Assembly: GCF_003202285.1 (NCBI RefSeq)
Contig: NZ_MASW01000002.1
Span: forward strand, 1,674,001 to 1,738,000
Length of the DNA stretch: 64,000 bases
Origin: Prauserella muralis
Lineage (GTDB): Bacteria; Actinomycetota; Actinomycetes; Mycobacteriales; Pseudonocardiaceae
Reading direction: 5' to 3'
Each line of letters opens with the position of its first letter. Positions within the stretch are counted from its first letter, which is position 1. Under the pieces are notes generated by a model. The model saw only the letters and a program-made list of their open reading frames with translations. It was not told the DNA's origin and ran no database searches. The translations under genes and the position numbers were made by a program. Below, piece by piece: positions 36,756 through 45,307 of this stretch.

Positions 36756-37276
36756 CAGACCGGATCGATCCCCGTCTCGTTTACGTCGAGGGACCACGTG
36801 AAAACGTCCACCGGGTCAGGTATCCCACGCAGGCGCATCGGTCCACGTGCCGTCACGGGTAGCCCTGCCGTCCTGGCTGCCGCGGCGATCTCCGCAGTGA
36901 GCTGGATCTGTCCGCTCACAGCGAGCCCGCCGAGACGAGCGGCGAGGTTCACCGCGCGTCCGAAGTAGTCACGGTCCACAGGTATCGCCGGGCCGCGGTG
37001 GATACCGCCGCGCAGCATCGGGAAGCCCGGCTCGGCACGACACGCGCCGATGAGCCGCTCCACGCTGTCGAGCAAACCGCCGTTGGATGCACTGACCAGC
37101 ATCACCGCGTCGCCGAGCGACTTTACGAGCTCGACGTCGCGATCCAGTGTCCCGTGGGTGAGATGGAGGAGGCGCCTTGCGACGTCCGCAGCTCCTATGT
37201 CGCCATGCGCCTCCGACAGCGCGGTAAACCCGGCGAGGTCGATGAACGCGATCGTGCGTACTACGGCGTCGGTCAT
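36750..37276 (-). pseudogene. 5' part of a class III nucleotide cyclase-YHS gene, interrupted by IS21
   Basis: Encodes a complete-looking class III cyclase homology domain (IAFIDLAGFTALSEAHGD, SLGDAVMLVS, FGRAVNLAARLGG; residues 8-160), then the start of a YHS domain, IDPVCK, where the IS enters. Past the junction the frame runs about 20 codons into IS sequence and stops. The cyclase part might still be made with a foreign tail. The first metal-binding Asp is present (FIDLAG) and SLGD supplies the second. An exact operator dyad lies 25 bp upstream, linking this signalling gene to the regulon. Confidence 0.85.
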
Positions 37277-37301
37277 CGGCCACTCCGCATCAGAACGGAC
37301 A

Positions 37302-37318
37302 TACTAATCCTGATAGTA
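37302..37318. promoter_or_regulatory. Exact TACTA-N7-TAGTA operator before the cyclase-YHS gene
   Basis: Both halves exact; 25 bp upstream of the minus-strand ATG at 37276. Confidence 0.78.
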
Positions 37319-37434
37319 ACGGAGTGCAATCGGCTGAACGCACGCCGGGCCTGCGTCAAGCTGTTGCGCTCGCGTTACGCCTTGATATGCCTCCTGTTCA
37401 CCCATTGACGGCATACCCAACGGGGGCATAGTGT

Positions 37435-37450
37435 TCACTCGCTCGAGTGA
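37435..37450. promoter_or_regulatory. TCACTCG-CT-CGAGTGA palindrome before the amino acid ABC operon
   Basis: A perfect 7-bp inverted repeat with a 2-bp centre, about 158 bp upstream of 37608. Different from the TACTA dyads; a candidate site for another regulator. Confidence 0.45.
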
Positions 37451-37607
37451 CGTAGTTAGCCATTGACCACAACTCGCCACTGACCAGGTGCGGGTCCGCG
37501 GATGGGGCATCGACACCGTCGTGGACGTGGCGTGAACACGGCGAAGGCCGGCTCGGCGTTGCCGCGGGCCACTTCGTCCAGCGGCTTTCACCGCAGATGG
37601 AGGCGTC

Positions 37608-38450
37608 ATGGGAATGTCACGAATCCGGCGGCCATTCAAGGTCGCGTTCTCGCTACTCGCCGTCGTTGTCAGCGGCGCACTCGTGGGCTGCTCTGGCGGG
37701 AGCTCCGGCGATGTGCTGCAGCAGGTGCGCGACAACGGCACGTTACGTGTGGCGCTCACGCAGGCGAATCCGCCGTGGAACTTCCTCGACGACGCGGGCA
37801 AGCCCGTCGGCTACGACGTCGATGTCGCGCGCGAGGTGGCCCGCCGGATCGGTGTCGACAACGTCGAATTCGTCGCGTCGAACTTCCAGAGCTTCATCGA
37901 GGGCGTGCGGGCCGGACGCTTCGACATCGTCATCTCCGGCCAGACGGTGACCGACGAACGGAAACAGCAGGTCGACTTCTCGACTCCCTACCAGGTAAAC
38001 GGTGTCTCGATCTTCACGGCGTCGTCCAACAACTCGATCAACTCGCTCGAAGACCTGCGAGGAAAGGTCATAGCCGTCTCGGCCGGAACCACGCAGGAGA
38101 AGTTCGCCAGCGAGGAAATCCCGGGCGCGCAGGTCAAGACATATCAGAACGCCACGTTGGGCCTGACCGACCTCGGCCGTGGCAACGCGGACGCCATGCT
38201 GGTCTCCCGCTTCCAGGGTAGTTACCTGGCCAAGCAGAACGGACTCCACGTCAAACCGGTCGGGAAACTGCTGGAGAGCGAGGTCAACGCCATGTCGTTC
38301 CGGAAGGGCTCGACCGAGTTCAAGAAGGAAATCGACAAGGCGATCAGCGACATGATCGACGACGGCACCCTGACCAAGATCTCCCGGAAGTGGCTGGGCG
38401 GCCTGGACATGGTGGCAGAGCTCAAGGCGCTGCCGCCGGAACAGAGCTAG
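37608..38450 (+). CDS. Polar amino acid ABC transporter, substrate-binding lipoprotein
   Basis: About 280 residues: signal peptide with lipobox LVGC (Cys about 27), then a family 3 periplasmic-binding fold (NPPWNFLDDAGKPVGYDVDVAREVARRIG, FDIVISGQTVTDERKQQVDFSTPY). Ligand class is polar amino acids; cystine or a related sulfur amino acid is possible given the PLP enzyme downstream. ATG with GGAGG. First gene of a four-gene operon. Confidence 0.92.
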   Translation: MGMSRIRRPFKVAFSLLAVVVSGALVGCSGGSSGDVLQQVRDNGTLRVALTQANPPWNFLDDAGKPVGYDVDVAREVARRIGVDNVEFVASNFQSFIEGVRAGRFDIVISGQTVTDERKQQVDFSTPYQVNGVSIFTASSNNSINSLEDLRGKVIAVSAGTTQEKFASEEIPGAQVKTYQNATLGLTDLGRGNADAMLVSRFQGSYLAKQNGLHVKPVGKLLESEVNAMSFRKGSTEFKKEIDKAISDMIDDGTLTKISRKWLGGLDMVAELKALPPEQS

Positions 38451-38459
38451 GAGCATCCC

Positions 38460-39107
38460 ATGGACATGCTGGCTGACTCGTTCCCCATGCTGCTCAGGGG
38501 GCTGGGCATTACTTTGCTGCTCGGTGTCGTGTCCTTTGTGCTGGGTTCTGGTCTCGGTGCGCTCGTTGCCCTGGCGCGTATCTCCGCCTTCCGGGTGCTC
38601 AGGGGAGCCGCGATCATGTTCGTCTCGGTGTTCCGTGGGACTCCGCTGCTCATTCAAATAATGATCATCTACTTTGGTTTGCCGCAGCTCGGGGTGCAAC
38701 TCGAGCCAGTTCCGTCAGCGATCCTGGCGTTGAGCCTGTTCGCCGCGGCCTACCTGAGTGAGAACTTCCGGGGCGGCATTCTCGGAGTAGACAAAGGACA
38801 ATGGGAGGCTGCCTCATCCATTGGCATGCCGTACTGGCGCACGTTCCGCAGGATCATCTTCCCGCAGGCGATCAGGATCGCCACCCCGGCCGTCGGTGGC
38901 CGCTTCATCGCGCTGATGAAGGACACCTCGCTCGCCTCGGTGGTCACCGTCGTGGAGCTCACTCGCGTCGCGGAGAGCATCGGCAATGCGAACTTCCGCT
39001 ACATGGAAGCGTTCCTGATGATCGGAGCCCTGTACTGGCTCATCAACACGCTGCTCTCGGTCGGGCAGGGGATGCTCGAGCGGCGACTCGGAAAGGCGTA
39101 CGCATGA
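38460..39107 (+). CDS. Polar amino acid ABC transporter permease (HisM/GlnP type)
   Basis: About 215 residues with five helices and the EAA loop (ENFRGGILGVDKGQWEAASSIGMPYWRTFRRII) that docks to the ATPase. It starts 9 bp after the binding protein and overlaps the ATPase gene by ATGA. Confidence 0.92.
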   Translation: MDMLADSFPMLLRGLGITLLLGVVSFVLGSGLGALVALARISAFRVLRGAAIMFVSVFRGTPLLIQIMIIYFGLPQLGVQLEPVPSAILALSLFAAAYLSENFRGGILGVDKGQWEAASSIGMPYWRTFRRIIFPQAIRIATPAVGGRFIALMKDTSLASVVTVVELTRVAESIGNANFRYMEAFLMIGALYWLINTLLSVGQGMLERRLGKAYA

Positions 39108-39916
39108 CAAAGCCACCGATCGAACTCACCGGCATCCGCAAGGCCTTCGGTGCACTGGAGGTCCTGCGCGGCGTCGATCTCTCCGTCGAGCGAGGCGAGG
39201 TCGTCGTGCTCATGGGCCCTTCCGGGTCAGGTAAGACGACACTTGTGCGGTGCATGAACCTGCTTGAGGAACCAGACTCCGGGCACGTGCGCATCTGCGA
39301 CTGCGCCTTCTCCTGCGGCACCCGCAGCGACCGGCGCGGCCGGGCCCGGCTGATGCAGCGCGCCCGGCAGCAGACCGGCATGGTGTTCCAGCAGTTCAAC
39401 CTCTTCCCCCACATGACCGCACTGGGCAACGTGATCGAGGGACCTCGCCAGGTGCGCAACCTGCCGATGGCGGAAGCCGTCGCGCTCGGCGAGCGGCTAC
39501 TGGATCGGGTCGGGCTGGTAGACAAGCGCGATGTGCATCCCTCGCGGCTTTCTGGTGGGCAGAAGCAGCGGGTGGCGATCGCTCGCGCGCTGGCCATGGA
39601 ACCGGAGGTCGTGCTCTTCGACGAACCGACCTCCGCCCTGGACCCGGAGCTACACGCGGAGGTGCTGGAGGTCATCCAGGAGCTCGCCGGAGACGGCATG
39701 ACGATGGTGATCGTGACCCACGAGACCCACTTCGCCCGGGAGGTCGCCGACCGGATCGTGTTCATGGACGGCGGGGTGGTCGTCGAGGAAGCGACAGCCG
39801 AGGCGTTCTTCACCCGCCCGTCGAAGGAGCGGGTGCGCACATTCCTGCGGCTCGTCGATCACTCCGGGGCTTTGGTCGACGCTCCGGCACCGCGCGTGGG
39901 GGAGGAGGCAGTATGA
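39104..39916 (+). CDS. Polar amino acid ABC transporter ATP-binding protein (GlnQ type)
   Basis: About 270 residues: Walker A GPSGSGKTT, Q-loop VFQQFNLFPHMT, signature LSGGQKQRVAIARAL, Walker B VVLFDEPTSALDPE, H-loop VTHE. All intact. An insert CDCAFSCGTRSDRRGR after the first beta sheet adds three Cys not usual in GlnQ proteins. Confidence 0.93.
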   Translation: MTKPPIELTGIRKAFGALEVLRGVDLSVERGEVVVLMGPSGSGKTTLVRCMNLLEEPDSGHVRICDCAFSCGTRSDRRGRARLMQRARQQTGMVFQQFNLFPHMTALGNVIEGPRQVRNLPMAEAVALGERLLDRVGLVDKRDVHPSRLSGGQKQRVAIARALAMEPEVVLFDEPTSALDPELHAEVLEVIQELAGDGMTMVIVTHETHFAREVADRIVFMDGGVVVEEATAEAFFTRPSKERVRTFLRLVDHSGALVDAPAPRVGEEAV

Positions 39917-41103
39917 CGGCGTCGGCGATCGACACCTTCGATGTGGAGACCGCGAGGCGGGAAACACCGGGCTGCGACAACGTCGTGCACTTCAACAACG
40001 CGGGCGCCTCCCTGATGCCCACGCCCGTGCTCGACAGCACCATCGCGCACCTGAAGCTGGAGGCTCGGATCGGGGGCTACGAGGCGGCCGCGGAGGCGAC
40101 CGAGACCATCGAGGCGGTCTACACTGCTGCCGCACGCCTGCTCGGCTGCGCGGCCGGTGAGATCGCCGTGGTGGACAGCGCCACCCGCGCCTGGGATATG
40201 GCGTTCTACTCGATTCCGTTCCGGAGCGGCGACCGGATCCTGACCAGCGAGGCCGAGTACGGCAGCAACTTCATCGCCTACCTTCAGCTCGCCGCCCGCC
40301 ACGACCTCGAGGTCGAGGTGGTCCCCAACGACGAATCCGGACAGATCTCGGTGCCACGGCTGTGCGATCTGATCGACGAGCGGGTGCGGCTGATCTCCTT
40401 GACCCACGTGCCGACCAACTGCGGCCTGGTCAACCCCGCCGTCGAGGTCGGCAAGATCGCGCGGGAGGCCGGGGTGCTCTACTTGCTCGACGCCTGCCAG
40501 TCGGCGGGGCAGATGCCGCTGGACGTCGCCGAGATCGGCTGCGACCTGCTCTCACTCACGGGACGCAAATACCTGCGCGGCCCGCGGGGCACCGGTCTGC
40601 TCTATGTCCGCCACGACCTGCTCGACGAACTCTCGCCACCGATGCTGGACCTGCACGCCGCCACCTGGATCGCCCGCGACGAGTACCGGATGCGGCCGGA
40701 CGCCCGCCGGTTCGAATCGTGGGAGTACAACTATGCGGCCAAGATCGGTCTCGGAACGGCCATCGACTATGCCCTGGGCTGGGGCCTGGACAGCATCCGC
40801 GGGCGGGTGTACGCGTTGGCCGACCAGCTCCGAAGCCGCTTGGCCGAACTACCCGGGGTCACCCTCCGCGATGTTGGCGCAGAGCGCTGCGGGATCGTGG
40901 CCTTCACGGTAGACGGGGTCGCGCCGGCCGAGGTCAAGGAACGCCTCGCCGCCCGGGGGATCAACGTGAGCGTGTCGCGCGCCCCGTCGACGAGAGTCGA
41001 CATGGAAAACCGCGGAATAGACGAACTCGTACGCGCCTCTGTGCACTACTACAACACCGAGCAGGAGATCGAGTCACTCTGCGACGCGCTCGTGAGTGTT
41101 TAG
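39913..41103 (+). CDS. Class-V PLP-dependent aminotransferase/cysteine desulfurase-like enzyme
   Basis: About 396 residues with the class V fold: HFNNAGASLMP start, DACQSAGQMPLDVAEIGCD, and the PLP lysine in LTGRKYLRGPRGTGLLY. Isopenicillin N epimerase, cysteine desulfurase and ergothioneine EgtE-like lyases share this pattern; substrate cannot be fixed. Overlaps the ATPase gene by 4 bp, so the import system probably feeds this enzyme. A sulfur compound as substrate is a reasonable inference. Confidence 0.88.
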   Translation: MTASAIDTFDVETARRETPGCDNVVHFNNAGASLMPTPVLDSTIAHLKLEARIGGYEAAAEATETIEAVYTAAARLLGCAAGEIAVVDSATRAWDMAFYSIPFRSGDRILTSEAEYGSNFIAYLQLAARHDLEVEVVPNDESGQISVPRLCDLIDERVRLISLTHVPTNCGLVNPAVEVGKIAREAGVLYLLDACQSAGQMPLDVAEIGCDLLSLTGRKYLRGPRGTGLLYVRHDLLDELSPPMLDLHAATWIARDEYRMRPDARRFESWEYNYAAKIGLGTAIDYALGWGLDSIRGRVYALADQLRSRLAELPGVTLRDVGAERCGIVAFTVDGVAPAEVKERLAARGINVSVSRAPSTRVDMENRGIDELVRASVHYYNTEQEIESLCDALVSV

Positions 41104-41211
41104 CAAGTTCGGGTGCGGGTGTCCCGCAGGGCACTGAGAACCCCGCTCGCCACTCACGACCCTTGCCGACATTTACGAGAAGCCGCTCGACTGGTAAACG
41201 CCTGCCAAAGC

Positions 41212-41228
41212 TACTATGTGAAATAGTA
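41212..41228. promoter_or_regulatory. Exact TACTA-N7-TAGTA operator before lnt
   Basis: Both halves exact, and flanking bases extend the dyad to CTACTAT-N5-ATAGTAG; 36 bp upstream of the lnt GTG. Confidence 0.82.
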
Positions 41229-41264
41229 GTGTGTTCTGGCCGTGGCGTCGGAAAGGTTGAGCGG

Positions 41265-42860
41265 GTGACTGTGCAGGTTGATCCCGAGGGCGCGACTCGA
41301 TCGGGCCGCCCTTCGCAGCGACCCCGCTCGGTTCGCGTGGTGAGGGCCGCAACGTGGCTTCGGCTGCTTGCAGCGGTTGCTGGCGGTGCTGTGCTCTATG
41401 TGGCCTCGCCGCCTCGGCCGCTGTGGTGGCTCGCGCCGGTCGCGTTCACGTTGCTGGTGCTGGCCGTCTACGGCCGCCTGGGGCGGCGCGGTTTCGGCTA
41501 CGGCGTTGCGTTCGGCGTAGCGTACCTGTTGCCTCTGCTGCGGTGGCTTTATGACTTCCTTGGGGTTGCCTTCGGGGTCTGGCCGTGGTTGGGCTTGGTG
41601 GTGCTGGAGGCCTTGTTCTTCGGCTTGATGGGAGTCGGCATGGCGCGGGTCAGCCGGCTGCCGATGGCCCCGGTGTGGATGGCCGCGGTCGTCGTGGCTG
41701 CTGAGGCGGTGCGCTCGCGGGTCCCGTACGGCGGATTCCCGTGGGGACGTGTCGCGTTTACCCAGCCCGAGGGTGTCTTCCTGCCGCTGGCGGCGGTGGG
41801 TGGAGCGGTTCTGGTGGGCTTCGCTGTCGCGCTTACCGGCTGCGGGCTCGCCGTCCTGGCGCTGCGGATCCGGCAGGCGCCGCGTCGGTGGATCGCACAT
41901 GCCGTGGTCGCCGTGCTGCCGCTTGTAGCTGGCTGGGTGATGGTGTCGTTGATCGAGACAGATGCGGAAGTGGGGACCGCGACTGTGGCGGTGGTTCAGG
42001 GCAACGCGCCGGACGCCGGCATCGCCCTCCTGGGCCAGAGCGCGACCGTGCGAGCCAATCACATCGCTCAGGCTGACCGACTCGTCGACGACGTCCGTGC
42101 CGGTCGGGTTCCCGCCCCCGACCTGGTGATCCTGCCCGAATCGTCGAATGTGTTCGAGGCCGGGCGCGACGATCCGGACTTGGACCGCATTGCGCGTGAG
42201 CTCGGCGTGCCGGTCGCCGTGGGTGGGACCGCTTACGGCGCGGACGGTCGCGCCAGTAACCGGATGATCCTGTGGAGCCCACAGCGTGGCGCTACCGAGG
42301 AGTACGCCAAGCAGCAGTTGGTGCCGTTCTCCGAATTCGTCCCGCTCCGTGCCGTGGCCGCGGCGGTGACTCCGTTCACCGACGATCCGGCGGGCGACAT
42401 GGTGTCCGGTGACCGACCCGGAGTCTTCGACATGGGATCGGCTCGGGTGGGATTTGCGATCTGTTACGAGGTCGCCTACGACTACGTGCTCACCGAGGCG
42501 ACCCGGGCGGGGGCGCAGCTGCTGGTCGTGCCCACCAACAACGCGTGGTTCGGGCGCACCGAGATGACCTATCAGCAACTGGCGATGGCGAGGCTGCGGG
42601 CGGTGGAGCACGGCCGGGCGGTCGTCGTCGCCTCCACCAGCGGCGTCAGCGCGATCGTGCAACCAGACGGGCGTGTTACCCGCAGCACTGGCCAGTTCAC
42701 GGCGGAGTCGATGGTCGAGCGGGTCCCGCTGCGGTTGAGCACCACGGTGGCCACCAGGTTCGGCAGTGTCCCTGAGTGGGTTGTCGTGAGCTTCGCGGTT
42801 GTGGCCGTGGCAGTGGCGTTCCGGCGGCAGGTGGTCACCAGCCATTCACCGGGCAAGTAA
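41265..42860 (+). CDS. lnt: Apolipoprotein N-acyltransferase Lnt
   Basis: About 531 residues: six to eight N-terminal membrane helices with PYGGFPWGRVAFTQPEG, then a nitrilase-fold domain with the catalytic triad E292 (ILPESSNVFEAG), K349 (YAKQQLVPFSEF) and C400 (AICYEVAYDY), and a final helix. It adds the third acyl chain to lipoproteins. The open frame runs much further upstream inside the aminotransferase gene, but the GTG at 41265 has an AAAGG site and directly follows an exact operator. Its 3' end overlaps the convergent M56 gene by 26 bp. Confidence 0.93.
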   Translation: MTVQVDPEGATRSGRPSQRPRSVRVVRAATWLRLLAAVAGGAVLYVASPPRPLWWLAPVAFTLLVLAVYGRLGRRGFGYGVAFGVAYLLPLLRWLYDFLGVAFGVWPWLGLVVLEALFFGLMGVGMARVSRLPMAPVWMAAVVVAAEAVRSRVPYGGFPWGRVAFTQPEGVFLPLAAVGGAVLVGFAVALTGCGLAVLALRIRQAPRRWIAHAVVAVLPLVAGWVMVSLIETDAEVGTATVAVVQGNAPDAGIALLGQSATVRANHIAQADRLVDDVRAGRVPAPDLVILPESSNVFEAGRDDPDLDRIARELGVPVAVGGTAYGADGRASNRMILWSPQRGATEEYAKQQLVPFSEFVPLRAVAAAVTPFTDDPAGDMVSGDRPGVFDMGSARVGFAICYEVAYDYVLTEATRAGAQLLVVPTNNAWFGRTEMTYQQLAMARLRAVEHGRAVVVASTSGVSAIVQPDGRVTRSTGQFTAESMVERVPLRLSTTVATRFGSVPEWVVVSFAVVAVAVAFRRQVVTSHSPGK

Positions 42861-43791
42861 CCACGGTGACGGCGAGGAGCAGGACAGCGCTGGTGAGGAA
42901 CGGCAATACCGTGGCCGCCATTCCCGCCATGCCGCAGGACAGGGCCGTGCGCAGGCCACCGGCGGGCTGAGCGGCATGCTTCAGGCGAGCGAGCCGCAGG
43001 TCGACGGCGTCCCGCGCCATCGCCAGCGCGACGTCTGGTGTTCCCGGACCAGCTACGCCCAGCAAGGCCGAGCGGACGGCCGGCGCGCCGCAGGCGCGGA
43101 CCGCCGAGACGTCTGCGGCCAGCTCCACGAGCTCACGCAGGGCGGTGTTCGCCTGCCGGAACAGCGGCACAAACGGCAACGTCCGACGCAGGATGCCCGC
43201 GATCAGGATCAGGAGATGGTGGCGGCCGCGCAGGTGGGCCCGCTCGTGTGCCAGCACCGCGGCGACGCTCTCGGCCGGGAGATGCCGGTGCAGTCCTTCC
43301 GTGGCGACCACGACGTCGGGGCGGCCGGCGAGGCTGAACGCCAAGGGGCGATCGTGCGCCAGCCACAGCGTGGTCGGGGAGTTGTCATCGGTGCGGGCGG
43401 CCAGGCGGAGCACGGCGAGCCGCTCGCGGCTCGCCCGGCGCGCCTCCCGAAACTCGGTGATGGCGACGACGGCAAACCGTGTGACGAGCCCCGCGAGCAA
43501 GGCAACGCTGACAACGCCGATGAGCTCCTCGATCTTGGGCGATGAGCCGTGTTGCAGTGCCGCCCAGCACCGGCTGAGCGCCCAGGTCAGCGGGCTCGCC
43601 CCCGCGTGGTCTGGTGCCAGGAGCAGCACGACACCGCTGATCCCGGCGAGCGCCACGCCCGACATGGCCAGCAGCCACGCGACGATCAACGGCCGCGGAT
43701 CCCGGCGGCGGAGATCCGCACGACCCAGTTGGCGTGGAACGAGCCACCCTGCCGTGAGTGCCCCGAGGAGCAGCGACACCGCCACGATCAC
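42835..43791 (-). CDS. M56-family membrane protease (short BlaR1-like)
   Basis: About 318 residues: two N-terminal helices, a cytoplasmic zinc protease domain with HERAH (H182-E183-H186) and the downstream glutamate in RELVELAAD, and C-terminal helices. No penicillin-binding sensor domain, unlike full BlaR1 of about 600 residues. Expected to cleave the BlaI-type repressor encoded just upstream (4-bp overlap). The signal it senses is unknown; no cysteine-rich or His-rich sensor loop is visible. Confidence 0.9.
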   Translation of the reverse strand: MIVAVSLLLGALTAGWLVPRQLGRADLRRRDPRPLIVAWLLAMSGVALAGISGVVLLLAPDHAGASPLTWALSRCWAALQHGSSPKIEELIGVVSVALLAGLVTRFAVVAITEFREARRASRERLAVLRLAARTDDNSPTTLWLAHDRPLAFSLAGRPDVVVATEGLHRHLPAESVAAVLAHERAHLRGRHHLLILIAGILRRTLPFVPLFRQANTALRELVELAADVSAVRACGAPAVRSALLGVAGPGTPDVALAMARDAVDLRLARLKHAAQPAGGLRTALSCGMAGMAATVLPFLTSAVLLLAVTVVTCPVNGW

Positions 43792-44150
43792 TGGCGGCGG
43801 ACCTTCTTGGCCAGCGCGGTTCGGAGGATTTCCGTTTCCCGGGCTGAGGCCGAGTTGGCGAAGTGCAGAAGCGCGGCTCGCGGGTTGCCGGAGGCGTCCA
43901 GTGCCTCACGCAGGGCCCGAACGGCGGCCTCTTCGCGGGTGAACGCCGGGCGGTAGCGGTAGGCCTTGCCGTCCCGATCGCGGTGGGCCCATCCCTTGCG
44001 GTGCAGGTTGTCCAGTACGGTCATGACCGTGGTGTAAGCAAGCTTTCTGCCAGAGCTGAGATTCTCGAGAACCTGGCGCACCTTCACCGGTTCGTCCGCG
44101 CGCCAGAGCACTTCCATGACCGCGCCTTCGAGATCGCCGAGCCCGAACAT
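43788..44150 (-). CDS. BlaI/MecI/CopY-family repressor
   Basis: About 120 residues: winged-helix DNA-binding domain (LGDLEGAVMEVLWRADEPVKVRQVLENL, KLAYTTVMTVLDNLHRKGW) and a helical dimerisation C-terminus. There is no Cys at all, so the CxCxnCxC copper motif of true CopY is absent. Release probably depends on cleavage by the M56 partner. Two operator dyads lie upstream, suggesting autoregulation. About two thirds identical by eye to the repressor at 57742. Confidence 0.93.
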   Translation of the reverse strand: MFGLGDLEGAVMEVLWRADEPVKVRQVLENLSSGRKLAYTTVMTVLDNLHRKGWAHRDRDGKAYRYRPAFTREEAAVRALREALDASGNPRAALLHFANSASARETEILRTALAKKVRRQ

Positions 44151-44179
44151 GCCACCTCACCGCCAGACTGCCGCCCTAC

Positions 44180-44196
44180 ACCTACTGTCGATAGTA
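44180..44196. promoter_or_regulatory. Operator 1 between blaI-type gene and lgt
   Basis: ACCTA-N7-TAGTA, two mismatches in the left half; 29 bp upstream of the repressor start at 44150. Confidence 0.55.
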
Positions 44197-44221
44197 GGTG
44201 GAGCCTCCTGTCAGGCAAAAC

Positions 44222-44238
44222 TACTAGCTGCTATAGTA
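44222..44238. promoter_or_regulatory. Operator 2 (exact) between blaI-type gene and lgt
   Basis: TACTA-N7-TAGTA exact; 142 bp upstream of lgt and 71 bp from the repressor start. Confidence 0.8.
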
Positions 44239-44380
44239 GCAGCGAGGTTTCGGGCGATTGGGCCCGTGCCTCACCGTCGGCGGTTTCGCCTTGCCTGTGC
44301 CGCCCGGCGGACGGGGTGCGGGGAGACTGAGTCCTTCCGCACCCCACCATCCGCCCACGGGGCAGGCGAAGGAGAGGTTG

Positions 44381-45307
44381 ATGTCGGCGTCCGCAGCTGT
44401 GCTGGCGGCCATCCCGAGCCCGCCCCAGGGCGTGTGGCGGATCAACGAGTTCTCCGTCCGAGCCTACGCGCTGTGCATCGTCGCCGGGATCGCGGTCGCG
44501 ATCTGGTGGGGCAACCGGCGCTTCGTCCAGCGCGGCGGCGAGCCCGGGACAGTCACGGACGTCGCTGTCTTCGCCGTGCCGTTCGGGATTGTCGGAGGCC
44601 GGCTGTATCACGTCGCGACCGACTGGTGGCGCTACTTCGGGCCGGACAAGAACCCGTGGGAAGCGCTGAAGATCTGGGAGGGCGGCCTCGGTATCTGGGG
44701 CGCGATCGCGCTCGGTGCGGTGGGCGCCTGGATCGGCTGCCGTCGCAGGGGTATCCCGCTGCCGGCGTTCGCCGACGCGGTGGCCCCGGGTATCGTCCTC
44801 GCGCAGGCCATCGGCCGCGTCGGCAACTACTTCAACCAGGAGGTCTACGGCACGCCCACATCCGTGCCGTGGGGGCTTGAGATTTATCGCCGCATTGACC
44901 CGGCAACGGGGCAGGAGGACCCGATCGGCGGCGTCGCGGTGGGTGACACGCCGATCGCGGTGGTCCATCCGACGTTCCTCTACGAGTTGCTGTGGGGCGT
45001 GCTCGTCGCGTTTGTCGTGGTGTGGGCTGATCGACGGTTCCGGCTGGGGCACGGCCGCGTTTTCGCGATCTATGTGGCCGGCTATACCTTCGGCCGGTTT
45101 TGGATCGAGCTGTTGCGTGACGACGAGGCGACCCAGGTGTTCGGCCTGCGGATCAACACGATCGTCTCCGCGGTGGTGTTCGCGGGGGCGGTGGCGTACT
45201 TCGTGGCGGCGAAACGGCGCGGTCTTCGGGAAGATCTGCAGGCGCTTCGCGCCACGAGTGTGGGACCGGTCAGTCGCCAGGCTGCAGCCGGGTCGACTCC
45301 TGAGTGA
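44381..45307 (+). CDS. lgt: Prolipoprotein diacylglyceryl transferase Lgt
   Basis: About 308 residues, seven helices, with the Lgt signature (GRVGNYFNQEVYG), the catalytic-region GGRLYHVATDWWRYF and HPTFLYELLW. It performs the first step of lipoprotein maturation, adding diacylglycerol to the lipobox Cys. ATG with AAGGAGAGG. Divergent from the BlaI/M56 pair with two dyads in between; with lnt at 41265 this places both lipoprotein acylation enzymes in the regulon. A housekeeping copy presumably exists elsewhere. Confidence 0.95.
   Translation: MSASAAVLAAIPSPPQGVWRINEFSVRAYALCIVAGIAVAIWWGNRRFVQRGGEPGTVTDVAVFAVPFGIVGGRLYHVATDWWRYFGPDKNPWEALKIWEGGLGIWGAIALGAVGAWIGCRRRGIPLPAFADAVAPGIVLAQAIGRVGNYFNQEVYGTPTSVPWGLEIYRRIDPATGQEDPIGGVAVGDTPIAVVHPTFLYELLWGVLVAFVVVWADRRFRLGHGRVFAIYVAGYTFGRFWIELLRDDEATQVFGLRINTIVSAVVFAGAVAYFVAAKRRGLREDLQALRATSVGPVSRQAAAGSTPE

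Noticed and set aside
40362-41264. N-terminal extension of lnt into the aminotransferase gene
   Set aside because: The frame is open by chance; GTG 41265 has a ribosome binding site and follows an exact operator.
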